Part shown: positions 23,702 through 34,910 of the stretch, in pieces
Layout: every line of letters starts with the position of its first letter
Numbering within the stretch: position 1 is the stretch's first letter
Origin: Lodderomyces elongisporus
Taxonomy: Eukaryota > Ascomycota > Pichiomycetes > Serinales > Debaryomycetaceae
Reading direction: 5' to 3'
Assembly (NCBI RefSeq): GCF_030384665.1
Contig: NC_083680.1
Span: forward strand, 901,001-965,000
Length of the DNA stretch: 64,000 nt
Position numbers and translations under genes: made by a program
Notes under the pieces: generated by a model
Told to the model about the DNA's origin: nothing
The model's input: the letters and a program-made list of their open reading frames with translations, nothing else
Database searches by the model: none

Positions 23702-23988
23702 AGATGGACGCGCGGGTGCGTGTATACTTTACAAAAAACTTTACATAAAACTTTACAAAAACCACTACAGTGGGCAGCAGCATTGATAGGAGCACGATTC
23801 CCCCTATGTTCTAGAACTGATATAGGATCCAACGTAGGGTTCAACCTGGAACCCGGCCTATATGATGTAAATGTATGGGGCGGGGAGAAGGGGAGGGAGT
23901 AGCTGAGCCCACAGTTTTCCTCAAACTTCAGTAGAAAAATGTTTCCCTGTAAATTCGCACCAGACTTGCTGGAATAATCAACACGCAA

Positions 23989-24040
23989 AAACAATTCTCG
24001 ACTCATTGCCGTCAAACTTGCAATGAGTCGAGAATTGTTT
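23989..24040. repeat. Perfect hairpin (unit 6)
   Basis: Identical in arms and loop to the unit 1 hairpin. Confidence 0.95.
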
Positions 24041-24547
24041 GTGGAGATAGAATGCATTGCAGGATGTATAAGGTTGTAGATTGTGTTAAGCCAACATGCA
24101 TCCAAACATACAATTTATCCACTCTGGTCGTCCGCTATCTGATACAGCCACACACTATTGGCAGCACCCATTTGGTTTTTTTGATATGACGCGTTTGGTA
24201 GCGCATACAATTGCACACGCACTGCTGAGCTACCAGAAGGGACTTCCTCGCCCTTCTGTTCCCCTCACTTCCTCGCGGGTTTTGCAACCAAAATGTATAT
24301 GGCATAACACAAGTTACTTGTTAATCCCCAACCACAAGGCGTGACTGGAGGGCTACCTGGTGAAGTATAAATATCCACAAACAAAACCCTTGTGACCTCA
24401 AACCTTCTTTTACCCTTTTCTTCTTCTTCTTTTCCTTCTTCTTTTCCTTCTTTTACCAGAATTAAACATACAACCAAGCCTTACTCGATAACCTTAACCA
24501 GATTTTATCATCAATAATCGAGGAAGACTACAATTTAAAAATTAACA

Positions 24548-26744
24548 ATGCCCTTTTTTAATAAATGTTTTCAAAATGTCTTTGCAAAGGATTCCGAACC
24601 CGCCAAACCCAAGGTTCGGTTTTTACTTCCAGGGGAGTCATCAGGCTCACCAATCTTAGAACCCAGCTCAGTCTATAGGGACTCCAGGTATCTAAGAAAA
24701 GCTGGAACTGAAACTTATGGCGAGATTTTTCAGAATAAGCTGGATTACACAGAGCCATCAACCGGAATACCATTAATCAGAAGGCGCGCTTTAGAAGCTG
24801 AGAATGCAAAGCAACCACCAAAGAACAGCCCTCCGCATTTCTCTCCACCAAAGTCGATCTTTGTACGCATTGCGGAGGATCCACGTGTTTTTCCCGATGA
24901 TTTTATGGATATGCTGGATGGCACAGAAGTATCAGTTGCGTCAGAATCAGTTGTTTTGCAAAATGCAGAGTCAAGTTTGATCTATGATAAACTTAGAGGT
25001 CCAGTAAATATTGGAATTGATTTTTCCTCCGAGAGTCGCCAGACAAGGAGGGAGGATATAATTACGGAATCTGACACAGTAACAATCCTGAGGAGTGCTT
25101 CCCAAGTAGAGGAGGCATCCAATAACAGCTTCACCTCGCCCTATGACAGTCCAAGCCAACTTCAATTTCATGTTGCTAATGAAACCACAGATGGAAACGC
25201 GGATGTACCATGTACATCTGCCTTATCAGAATTTGAGTCTAGCTCGGTGTATGATGATGAAATCATTCCGAGAGAGGCTCCATATCATATTGCTATTAAA
25301 ACCACAGATGGAAACGCGGATGTACCATGTACATCTGCCTTATCAGAATTTGAGTCTAGCTCGGTGTATGATGATGAAATCATTCCGAGAGAGGCTCCAT
25401 ATCATATTGCTATTAAAACCACAGATGGAAACGCGGATGTACCATGTACATCTGCCTTATCAGAATTTGAGTCTAGCTCGGTGTATGATGATGAAATCAT
25501 TCCGAGAGAGGCTCCATATCATGTTGCTATTGAAACCACAGATGGAAATGCGGATGTACCATGTACATCTGCCTTATCAGAATTTGAGTCTAGCTCGGTG
25601 TATGATGATGAAATCATTCCGAGAGAGGCTCCATATCATGTTGCTATTGAAACCACAGATGGAAACGCGGATGTACCATGTACATCTGCCTTATCAGAAT
25701 TTGAGTCTAGCTCGGTGTATGATGATGAAATCATTCCGAGAGAGGCTCCATATCATGTTGCTATTGAAACCACAGATGGAAACGCGGATGTACCATGTAC
25801 ATCTGCCTTATCAGAATTTGAGTCTAGCTCGGTGTATGATGATGAAATCATTCCGAGAGAGGCTCCATATCATGTTGCTATTGAAACCACAGATGGAAAC
25901 GCGGATGTACCATGTACATCTGCCTTATCAGAATTTGAGTCTAGCTCGGTGTATGATGATGAAATCATTCCGAGAGAGGCTCCATATCATGTTGCTATTG
26001 AAACCACAGATGGAAACGCGGATGTACCATGTACATCTGCCTTATCAGAATTTGAGTCTAGCTCGGTGTATGATGATGAAATCATTCCGAGAGAGGCTCC
26101 ATATCATGTTGCTATTGAAACCACAGATGGAAACGCGGATGTACCATGTACATCTGCCTTATCAGAATTTGAGTCTAGCTCGGTGTATGATGATGAAATC
26201 ATTCCGAGAGAGGCTCCATATCATGTTGCTATTGAAACCACAGATGGAAACACGGATGTACCGTATACATCTTTTATACCAGAATTAGAGTCTAGCTCGC
26301 CCTATGACTTTCCAAGCGCATTTCCATTTCATGTTGCTATTGAAACCATAGATGGAAACGCGGATATACCGTATACATCTGTCTTACTGGTATCAGCCCC
26401 CTTGTCAGATGCTGTGAGCTCAGTTGAAAGAACCAATTGGAATGACCAAAACTCAGAGGACTGCGATTTTGTTTCTGTGGATATTAGGATTCCAGAGGAA
26501 AACGATTCCTGTATGAATCAATTAAAGGAGCCTAAAAAGAGTAGGATACCACTGTTCAAATTGTTTGCACGGCTCAAGAAGAGCAGAAAGACTCTGTTTA
26601 AACCGTTTTCATGGTTCAAGAAGAGCAAAACGACTCTGTTCAAACCGTTTGCATGGCTAAAGAAACGGGCAGAAAAGAAGGAGTTAATAGAAAAAGTTGT
26701 TTTGGCTGAAAGTGATGATCAACAACAACAACTGCTGCTAAAAG

Positions 26745-26785
<41 letters not shown>

Positions 26786-26801
26786 CTGCTGCTGCTAAAA
26801 G

Positions 26802-26857
<56 letters not shown>

Positions 26858-27142
26858 CTACAACAACAACAACAACAACAACAACAACAGCTACAACAAC
26901 AACTACTACAACAACAACAACAACTATTACAACAACAACAACAACTACTACTATTACAACAACAACAACTATTACAACAACAACAACTATTACAACAACA
27001 ACAACTATTACAACAACAACAACTATTACAACAACAACAACTACAACAACTACAACAACAACAACAACAACTACAACAACAACAACAACAACTACAACAA
27101 CAACAACAACCGTCGCTACCTCAACCATTTGAACTAGTGTGA
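24548..27142 (+). CDS. Array ORF unit 6, nine repeats and rearranged Gln tract (864 aa)
   Basis: Nine 39-residue repeats (25169-26221), with a private silent C-to-T change in the fourth. The Gln/Leu tract is 130 residues and differs from the other copies in structure: one motif has four Leu (LLLLKE), the third LLLKE-type motif is missing, and the Leu spacing downstream differs. N-terminal markers match units 3 and 4, but the Ser184 codon matches the others. Confidence 0.72.
25169..26221 (+). repeat. 117-bp in-frame repeat, 9 copies (unit 6)
   Basis: Linker order Asn, Lys, Lys, then six Glu copies. The first Glu copy has a private silent substitution (near 25549). Confidence 0.97.
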
Positions 27143-27222
27143 TATCGATATCACGAAAGAAACACAAAACACGAAAAACACAACACAAACTAAAAATAAA
27201 AACAATATTAACCAGAAAAACA

Positions 27223-28023
27223 TCAATTTCTTCCACTTTGACAAGTTTAAGACTCCCGTCGATTCATACTGCGGTGAATTGTGCCAATAGATCTGAGCTG
27301 CAGTTAACTTTGCAGACATCCATTACATGAATAGCACTAAACTGGGAACTAAGAGCCATTCTGAGGGCGACTTCATTACACTTTATAAGAGGGTCCCCAT
27401 ACTGCAGGTCACAGAAGAAGCCTTCAATAAGGTGATCTCGTCCCGCCCAGAGTTGCTTGATATGGTCCTTAGAAATTCCCTTCTCTGTCTAAAGCTACCA
27501 CCGATACTGTCACTGATGCTATTTCTGATGTTACCTCTGTTGCTGCTTCACGGATGACTATATCACAAACCCAACCATGATCCCAAAGCAGGGGAGCCCA
27601 CTGACCTCTGCTACCGTTTCCCATAGCCTACCACAACATTGCACTAGTGTAGCTGCTGACTCACACATTTATTCTGAACTTGGCAGATCCTGCGACAAAA
27701 TGGCGCCTTTGTCGTATGATCTTGTACGGGGGACGAAAAATGTCGAGGACGCATATGCACTAGGGGTATCAACAAGGCACAGCGGGATCATATAATCACA
27801 GGTTGAGTTGTATAAGTCACCGTGCAAGTTGTTTCAGATGGTGCAGAAGAAAAGCTTGTGGAATCTGCTTCCGGGGTCTGTTAATGTTGCATCAAAATCA
27901 TTGTTTGCTCGTGTTGGAATAGCACCACTAATATTTATCATATTTATCATATTTATTATATCCAACATATTTATTATAGTGTGTGCTATCCGACGTCGAC
28001 CAAACTCAAACTATGCCATTTAA
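27223..28023 (+). pseudogene. Frameshifted coding fossil (unit 6)
   Basis: Same breaks as in unit 1. The private substitution of this unit lies just upstream, near 27154. Confidence 0.4.
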
Positions 28024-28052
28024 ACTTGTCAAAAATGTTTCTGGTGTTATTC

Positions 28053-28517
28053 CTGGTTGTGTCACTGGTTGTGTCACTGGTTGTGTTACTGGTTGAGTCA
28101 CTGGTTGAGTTACTGGTTGAGTTACTAGTTGTGTTACTGGTTGAGTTACTGGTTGTGTCACTGGTTGTGTCACTGGTTGAGTTACTAGTTGAGTTACTAG
28201 TTGTGTCACTGGTTGTGTCACTGGTTGTGTTACTGGTTGTGTCACTGGTTGAGTTACTAGTTGAGTTACTGGTTGTGTCACTGGTTGAGTTACTGGTTGT
28301 GTCACTGGTTGTGTCACTGGTTGAGTTACTGGTTGTGTCACTGGTTGAGTTACTAGTTGAGTTACTGGTTGTGTCACTGGTTGAGTTACTGGTTGAGTTA
28401 CTGGTTGAGTTACTGGTTGAGTCACTGGTTGTGTTGCTGGTTGTGTTGCTGATGGTGTTGCTGATGGTGTTGCTGATGGTGTTGCTGATGGTGTTGCTGA
28501 TGGTGTTGCTGTTCCTG
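28053..28517. repeat. 12-bp minisatellite, about 37 copies (unit 6)
   Basis: Variant order is the same as in unit 5. Antisense open frame 28575-28006. Confidence 0.9.
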
Positions 28518-28748
28518 CTATTAATCTTTGCACTTTTTTTTTAATATTAACACACCTTTCTGTTTTTGTATGCACTCTGCTATTTGTAATTGAACCATTT
28601 TTCTATTTCGCACTCAGCCTACAAATTATTTCTCAAATTGAACGTTCTGTATATTTCGCGCAATCGCTGTCATTGTAAACTGTAGTATCTCGGGTTGGAG
28701 TATGTGTATGTGTGCGCGCACGTGAGCTGCTGTGAACGAGTCAACCTT

Positions 28749-28869
28749 AGATACACGTAGGATACACGTAGGATACACGTAAGAAACACGTAGGACACAG
28801 GTAGGATACACGTAAGACACATGTAGGAGACAGGTAGGATACAGGTAAGGTACAGGTTAGATACACATA
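28749..28869. repeat. 11-bp tandem repeat (unit 6)
   Basis: Same order of variants as unit 1. This is the last copy, because unit 7 breaks off before this element. Confidence 0.9.
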
Positions 28870-29156
28870 AGATGGACGCGCGGGTGCGTGTATACTTTAC
28901 AAAAAACTTTACATAAAACTTTACAAAAACCACTACAGTGGGCAGCAGCATTGATAGGAGCACGATTCCCCCTATGTTCTAGAACTGATATAGGATCCAA
29001 CGTAGGGTTCAACCTGGAACCCGGCCTATATGATGTAAATGTATGGGGCGGGGAGAAGGGGAGGGAGTAGCTGAGCCCACAGTTTTCCTCAAACTTCAGT
29101 AGAAAAATGTTTCCCTGTAAATTCGCACCAGACTTGCTGGAATAATCAACACGCAA

Positions 29157-29208
29157 AAACAATTCTCGACTCATTGCCGTCAAACTTGCAATGAGTCGAG
29201 AATTGTTT
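29157..29208. repeat. Perfect hairpin (unit 7)
   Basis: Identical in arms and loop to the unit 1 hairpin. The inverted relic beyond the array edge shows no clear counterpart. Confidence 0.95.
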
Positions 29209-29751
29209 GTGGAGATAGAATGCATTGCAGGATGTATAAGGTTGTAGATTGTGTTGAGCCAACATGCATCCAAACATACAATTTATCCACTCTGGTCGTC
29301 CGCTATCTGATACAGCCACACACTATTGGCAGCACCCATTTGGTTTTTTTGATATGACGCGTTTGGTAGCGCATACAATTGCACACGCACTGCTGAGCTA
29401 CCAGAAGGGACTTCCTCGCCCTTCTGTTCCCCTCACTTCCTCGCGGGTTTTGCAACCAAAATGTATATGGCATAACACAAGTTACTTGTTAATCCCCAAC
29501 CACAAGGCGTGACTGGAGGGCTACCTGGTGAAGTATAAATATCCACAAACAAAACCCTTGTGACCTCAAACCTTCTTTTACCCTTTTCTTCTTCTTCTTT
29601 TCCTTCTTCTTTTCCTTCTTCTTTTCCTTCTTCTTTTCCTTCTTCTTTTCCTTCTTTTACCAGAATTAAACATACAACCAAGCCTTACTCGATAACCTTA
29701 ACCAGATTTTATCATCAATAATCGAGGAAGACTACAATTTAAAAATTAACA

Positions 29752-32416
29752 ATGCCCTTTTTTAATAAATGTTTTCAAAATGTCTTTGCAAAGGATTCCG
29801 AACCCGCCAAACCCAAGGTTCGGTTTTTACTTCCAGGGGAGTCATCAGGCTCACCAATCTTAGAACCCAGCTCAGTCTATAGGGACTCCAGGTATCTAAG
29901 AAAAGCTGGAACTGAAACTTATGGCGAGATTTTTCAGAATAAGCTGGATTACACAGAGCCATCAACCGGAATACCATTAATCAGAAGGCGCGCTTTAGAA
30001 GCTGAGAATGCAAAGCAACCACCAAAGAACAGCCCTCCGCATTTCTCTCCACCAAAGTCGATCTTTGTACGCATTGCGGAGGATCCACGTGTTTTTCCCG
30101 ATGATTTTATGGATATGCTGGATGGCACAGAAGTATCAGTTGCGTCAGAATCAGTTGTTTTGCAAAATGCAGAGTCAAGTTTGATCTATAATAAACTTAG
30201 AGGTCCAGTAAATTTTGGAATTGATTTTTCCTCCGAGAGTCGCCAGACAAGGAGGGAGGATATAATTACGGAATCTGACACAGTAACAATCCTGAGGAGT
30301 GCTTCCCAAGTAGAGGAGGCATCCAATAACAGCTTCACCTCGCCCTATGACAGTCCAAGCCAACTTCAATTTCATGTTGCTAATGAAACCACAGATGGAA
30401 ACGCGGATGTACCATGTACATCTGCCTTATCAGAATTTGAGTCTAGCTCGGTGTATGATGATGAAATCATTCCGAGAGAGGCTCCATATCATATTGCTAT
30501 TAAAACCACAGATGGAAACGCGGATGTACCATGTACATCTGCCTTATCAGAATTTGAGTCTAGCTCGGTGTATGATGATGAAATCATTCCGAGAGAGGCT
30601 CCATATCATGTTGCTATTGAAACCACAGATGGAAACGCGGATGTACCATGTACATCTGCCTTATCAGAATTTGAGTCTAGCTCGGTGTATGATGATGAAA
30701 TCATTCCGAGAGAGGCTCCATATCATGTTGCTATTGAAACCACAGATGGAAACGCGGATGTACCATGTACATCTGCCTTATCAGAATTTGAGTCTAGCTC
30801 GGTGTATGATGATGAAATCATTCCGAGAGAGGCTCCATATCATGTTGCTATTGAAACCACAGATGGAAACGCGGATGTACCATGTACATCTGCCTTATCA
30901 GAATTTGAGTCTAGCTCGGTGTATGATGATGAAATCATTCCGAGAGAGGCTCCATATCATGTTGCTATTGAAACCACAGATGGAAACGCGGATGTACCAT
31001 GTACATCTGCCTTATCAGAATTTGAGTCTAGCTCGGTGTATGATGATGAAATCATTCCGAGAGAGGCTCCATATCATGTTGCTATTGAAACCACAGATGG
31101 AAACGCGGATGTACCATGTACATCTGCCTTATCAGAATTTGAGTCTAGCTCGGTGTATGATGATGAAATCATTCCGAGAGAGGCTCCATATCATGTTGCT
31201 ATTGAAACCACAGATGGAAACGCGGATGTACCATGTACATCTGCCTTATCAGAATTTGAGTCTAGCTCGGTGTATGATGATGAAATCATTCCGAGAGAGG
31301 CTCCATATCATGTTGCTATTGAAACCACAGATGGAAACGCGGATGTACCATGTACATCTGCCTTATCAGAATTTGAGTCTAGCTCGGTGTATGATGATGA
31401 AATCATTCCGAGAGAGGCTCCATATCATGTTGCTATTGAAACCACAGATGGAAACGCGGATGTACCATGTACATCTGCCTTATCAGAATTTGAGTCTAGC
31501 TCGGTGTATGATGATGAAATCATTCCGAGAGAGGCTCCATATCATGTTGCTATTGAAACCACAGATGGAAACGCGGATGTACCATGTACATCTGCCTTAT
31601 CAGAATTTGAGTCTAGCTCGGTGTATGATGATGAAATCATTCCGAGAGAGGCTCCATATCATGTTGCTATTGAAACCACAGATGGAAACGCGGATGTACC
31701 ATGTACATCTGCCTTATCAGAATTTGAGTCTAGCTCGGTGTATGATGATGAAATCATTCCGAGAGAGGCTCCATATCATGTTGCTATTGAAACCACAGAT
31801 GGAAACGCGGATGTACCATGTACATCTGCCTTATCAGAATTTGAGTCTAGCTCGGTGTATGATGATGAAATCATTCCGAGAGAGGCTCCATATCATGTTG
31901 CTATTGAAACCACAGATGGAAACACGGATGTACCGTATACATCTTTTATACCAGAATTAGAGTCTAGCTCGCCCTATGACGTTCCAAGCGCATTTCCATT
32001 TCATGTTGCTATTGAAACCATAGATGGAAACGCGGATATACCGTATACATCTGTCTTACTGGTATCAGCCCCCTTGTCAGATGCTGTGAGCTCAGTTGAA
32101 AGAACCAATTGGAATGACCAAAACTCAGAGGACTGCGATTTTGTTTCTGTGGATATTAGGATTCCAGAGGAAAACGATTCCTGTATGAATCAATTAAAGG
32201 AGCCTAAAAAGAGTAGGATACCACTGTTCAAATTGTTTGCACGGCTCAAGAAGAGCAGAAAGACTCTGTTTAAACCGTTTTCATGGTTCAAGAAGAGCAA
32301 AACGACTCTGTTCAAACCGTTTGCATGGCTAAAGAAACGGGCAGAAAAGAAGGAGTTAATAGAAAAAGTTGTTTTGGCTGAAAGTGATGATCAACAACAA
32401 CAACTGCTGCTAAAAG

Positions 32417-32448
<32 letters not shown>

Positions 32449-32461
32449 CTGCTGCTAAAAG

Positions 32462-32514
<53 letters not shown>

Positions 32515-32783
32515 CTGCTGCTAAAAGAACTACAACAACAACAACAACAGCTACAACAACTACTACAACAACAACAACTACAACAACAACAACAACTATT
32601 ACAACAACAACAACTATTACAACAACAACAACAACAACAACTATTACAACAACAACTACTATTACAACAACAACAACTATTACAACATCAACAACTATTA
32701 CAACAACAACAACTATTACAACAACAACAACAACAACAACTATTACAACAACAACTACAACAACAACAACAACAACTACTATT

Positions 32784-32817
<34 letters not shown>

Positions 32818-32889
32818 CTACAACAACAACAACAACAACTACAACAACAACAACAACCGTCGCTACCTCAACCATTTGAACTAGTGTGA
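29752..32889 (+). CDS. Array ORF unit 7, thirteen 39-residue repeats (1045 aa)
   Basis: Longest paralogue, at the right end of the array. Thirteen 39-residue repeats (30373-31893) make up nearly half the protein: the first has the Asn linker, the second Lys, and eleven the Glu linker with almost no differences among them, so the expansion is recent. The Gln/Leu tract has 155 residues with one His interruption (near 32687). N-terminal markers and Val in DVPSAF match unit 5. Confidence 0.72.
30373..31893 (+). repeat. 117-bp in-frame repeat, 13 copies (unit 7)
   Basis: Linker order Asn, Lys, then eleven Glu copies with no difference that I could see between them. Confidence 0.97.
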
Positions 32890-32969
32890 TATCGATATCA
32901 CAAAAGAAACACAAAACACGAAAAACACAACACAAACTAAAAATAAAAACAATATTAACCAGAAAAACA

Positions 32970-33770
32970 TCAATTTCTTCCACTTTGACAAGTTTAAGAC
33001 TCCCGTCGATTCATACTGCGGTGAATTGTGCCAATAGATCTGAGCTGCAGTTAACTTTGCAGACATCCATTACATGAATAGCACTAAACTGGGAACTAAG
33101 AGCCATTCTGAGGGCGACTTCATTACACTTTATAAGAGGGTCCCCATACTGCAGGTCACAGAAGAAGCCTTCAATAAGGTGATCTCGTCCCGCCCAGAGT
33201 TGCTTGATATGGTCCTTAGAAATTCCCTTCTCTGTCTAAAGCTACCACCGATACTGTCACTGATGCTATTTCTGATGTTACCTCTGTTGCTGCTTCACGG
33301 ATGACTATATCACAAACCCAACCATGATCCCAAAGCAGGGGAGCCCACTGACCTCTGCTACCGTTTCCCATAGCCTACCACAACATTGCACTAGTGTAGC
33401 TGCTGACTCACACATTTATTCTGAACTTGGCAGATCCTGCGACAAAATGGCGCCTTTGTCGTATGATCTTGTACGGGGGACGAAAAATGTCGAGGACGCA
33501 TATGCACTAGGGGTATCAACAAGGCACAGCGGGATCATATAATCACAGGTTGAGTTGTATAAGTCACCGTGCAAGTTGTTTCAGATGGTGCAGAAGAAAA
33601 GCTTGTGGAATCTGCTTCCGGGGTCTGTTAATGTTGCATCAAAATCATTGTTTGCTCGTGTTGGAATAGCACCACTAATATTTATCATATTTATCATATT
33701 TATTATATCCAACATATTTATTATAGTGTGTGCTATCCGACGTCGACCAAACTCAAACTATGCCATTTAA
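32970..33770 (+). pseudogene. Frameshifted coding fossil (unit 7)
   Basis: Same breaks as in unit 1, although this is the terminal unit. Confidence 0.4.
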
Positions 33771-33799
33771 ACTTGTCAAAAATGTTTCTGGTGTTATTC

Positions 33800-34252
33800 C
33801 TGGTTGTGTCACTGGTTGTGTCACTGGTTGTGTTACTGGTTGAGTCACTGGTTGAGTTACTGGTTGAGTTACTAGTTGTGTTACTGGTTGAGTTACTGGT
33901 TGTGTCACTGGTTGTGTCACTGGTTGAGTTACTAGTTGAGTTACTAGTTGTGTCACTGGTTGTGTCACTGGTTGTGTTACTGGTTGTGTCACTGGTTGAG
34001 TTACTAGTTGAGTTACTGGTTGTGTCACTGGTTGAGTTACTGGTTGTGTCACTGGTTGTGTCACTGGTTGAGTTACTGGTTGTGTCACTGGTTGAGTTAC
34101 TAGTTGAGTTACTGGTTGTGTCACTGGTTGAGTTACTGGTTGAGTTACTGGTTGAGTCACTGGTTGTGTTGCTGGTTGTGTTGCTGATGGTGTTGCTGAT
34201 GGTGTTGCTGATGGTGTTGCTGATGGTGTTGCTGATGGTGTTGCTGTTCCTG
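33800..34252. repeat. 12-bp minisatellite, about 36 copies (unit 7)
   Basis: One gttactggttga copy fewer than units 5 and 6 near the end. Antisense open frame 34310-33753. Confidence 0.9.
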
Positions 34253-34410
34253 CTATTAATCTTTGCACTTTTTTTTTAATATTAACACACCTTTCTATTT
34301 TTGTATGCACTCTGCTATTTGTAATTGAACCATTTTTCTATTTCGCACTCAGCCTACAAATTATCTCCCAAATTGAACGTTCTGTATATTTCGCGCAATC
34401 GCTGTCATTG

Positions 34411-34556
34411 AACCTAAATCTACCTCATAAACAGAATTGGACTCTGAAGTTGGCGAGACTATTTCCTCCTTTGGGAGTTTAAACCGAACCTTGGCTTCGG
34501 CGGGTTTTTCCCCCTTTGATGTGGGGGAGGTGTTAAAAATTTTTGAAAAATGACAT
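34411..34556 (-). pseudogene. Inverted, truncated and frameshifted relic of the array gene (N-terminal 45 codons)
   Basis: On the minus strand an ATG at 34556 starts MSFFKNF and hits a stop. After a one-base shift the other frame reads KGEKPAEAKVRFKLP and then SPTSESNSVY. This aligns with the array ORF start (MPFFNKCF, then SEPAKPKVRFLLP and SPILEPSSVY). Similarity is far lower than among the array units, so this is an old paralogue. It is cut at 34410/34411, where array unit 7 abuts it tail-to-tail. With a frameshift and no C-terminal part it cannot make the array protein. Confidence 0.85.
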
Positions 34557-34910
34557 TCTTTGAGATTTAATTAAGTAAACTAACTGGTAAAGTCTGACTC
34601 GTTTAAACTGTACTAAGTGAGACTTTGGTTGTGTGTTTAATTCTGGCGAAAGAAGAAGAAGAAGACGATGGAAAAGAAGAAGAGAAAGGTGAAGAAAGTT
34701 TAAAACTACAAGAAACAGATTCGTAGGTATTTATAACTTATAAAGTAGCTAGCTATCTTGTTATGTCTTGTAGTTGGAAATAAACAAATATACTTGTATA
34801 TGCCATATACATTGTAGTTGCAAAAGCTCTAGAGAATTGAGAGGAAAAAAACGGTATCTCCTAGTAGCTCAGCAGTACGTGTGTAATTGTATACGCTGAA
34901 CAATAGGTGA
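34557..34910 (-). promoter_or_regulatory. Promoter and leader of the inverted relic
   Basis: Read on the minus strand, this region matches the array promoter in order. The block 34897-34861 equals 33 of 37 bases of the unit block at 388-424. After it come a match at atgtatatggcat (near 34810), a ttataaatac TATA-like site (near 34735), a CTT-rich tract (34645-34690) and a ccagaattaaac match near 34640. All four mismatches in the 37-base block are C or G in the array and T or A here. Such order and identity next to a broken coding part suggest that the control region was kept longer, or evolves more slowly, than the protein. Confidence 0.75.

Larger units (their letters stand above)
18561..23812 (+). 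repeat. Array unit 5
   Basis: 5252 bp with nine 39-residue repeats. N-terminal markers are Ser46, Asn147, Phe155, plus a Val (Asp-Val-Pro-Ser) after the repeats that only unit 7 shares. The CTT leader is the short form, also seen in unit 6. TATA-like box at 19114-19120, promoter block at 18948-18984. Confidence 0.95.
23813..28980 (+). repeat. Array unit 6
   Basis: 5168 bp with nine 39-residue repeats and the most divergent Gln/Leu tract of the array. Asp147/Ile155 (as in units 3 and 4) are combined with the TCC codon at Ser184 (as in units 1, 2, 5, 7), so the unit is a recombinant of two haplotypes. A private A-to-G change lies just after the stop codon, near 27154. TATA-like box at 24366-24372, promoter block at 24200-24236. 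Confidence 0.95.
1..34410 (+). repeat. Direct tandem array of seven gene-sized units
   Basis: Seven head-to-tail units start at 1, 4644, 9287, 14020, 18561, 23813 and 28981. Their lengths are 4643, 4643, 4733, 4541, 5252 and 5168 bp, and the last is truncated at 34410. Outside the internal repeats the units differ by only scattered substitutions; for example, the 881 bp after the main stop codon has the same length in all seven. Length differences sit in four internal repeats: a CTT leader tract, the 117-bp in-frame repeat, the CAA tract and a 12-bp minisatellite. No reverse transcriptase, transposase, LTR or terminal inverted repeat is visible, so this looks like segmental amplification of a gene and not a transposon cluster. 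The unit phase used here is arbitrary, because the array enters from the left edge. Confidence 0.97.
28981..34410 (+). repeat. Array unit 7, truncated at the array edge
   Basis: Last unit, with thirteen 39-residue repeats. Sequence identity to the other units stops after the ten bases ending at 34410. Units 1-6 continue there for about 300 bp more, including the 11-bp tandem repeat, which this unit lacks. The last 120 bp before the break carry private substitutions (near 34298 and 34362-34370) not found in other units, as expected for an array end that escapes homogenisation. TATA-like box at 29534-29540, promoter block at 29368-29404. Confidence 0.95.

Noticed and set aside
1..34410. Retrotransposon or DNA-transposon cluster
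   Set aside because: No LTRs, terminal inverted repeats, reverse transcriptase, integrase or transposase were seen.
1..34410. CRISPR array or rDNA-like array
   Set aside because: The repeats are whole gene cassettes or contiguous minisatellites without spacers, and no rRNA-like sequence is visible.
34861..34897. Repeat-induced point mutation (C-to-T bias in the relic)
   Set aside because: Only four differences are available, and this process is not known in budding yeasts.
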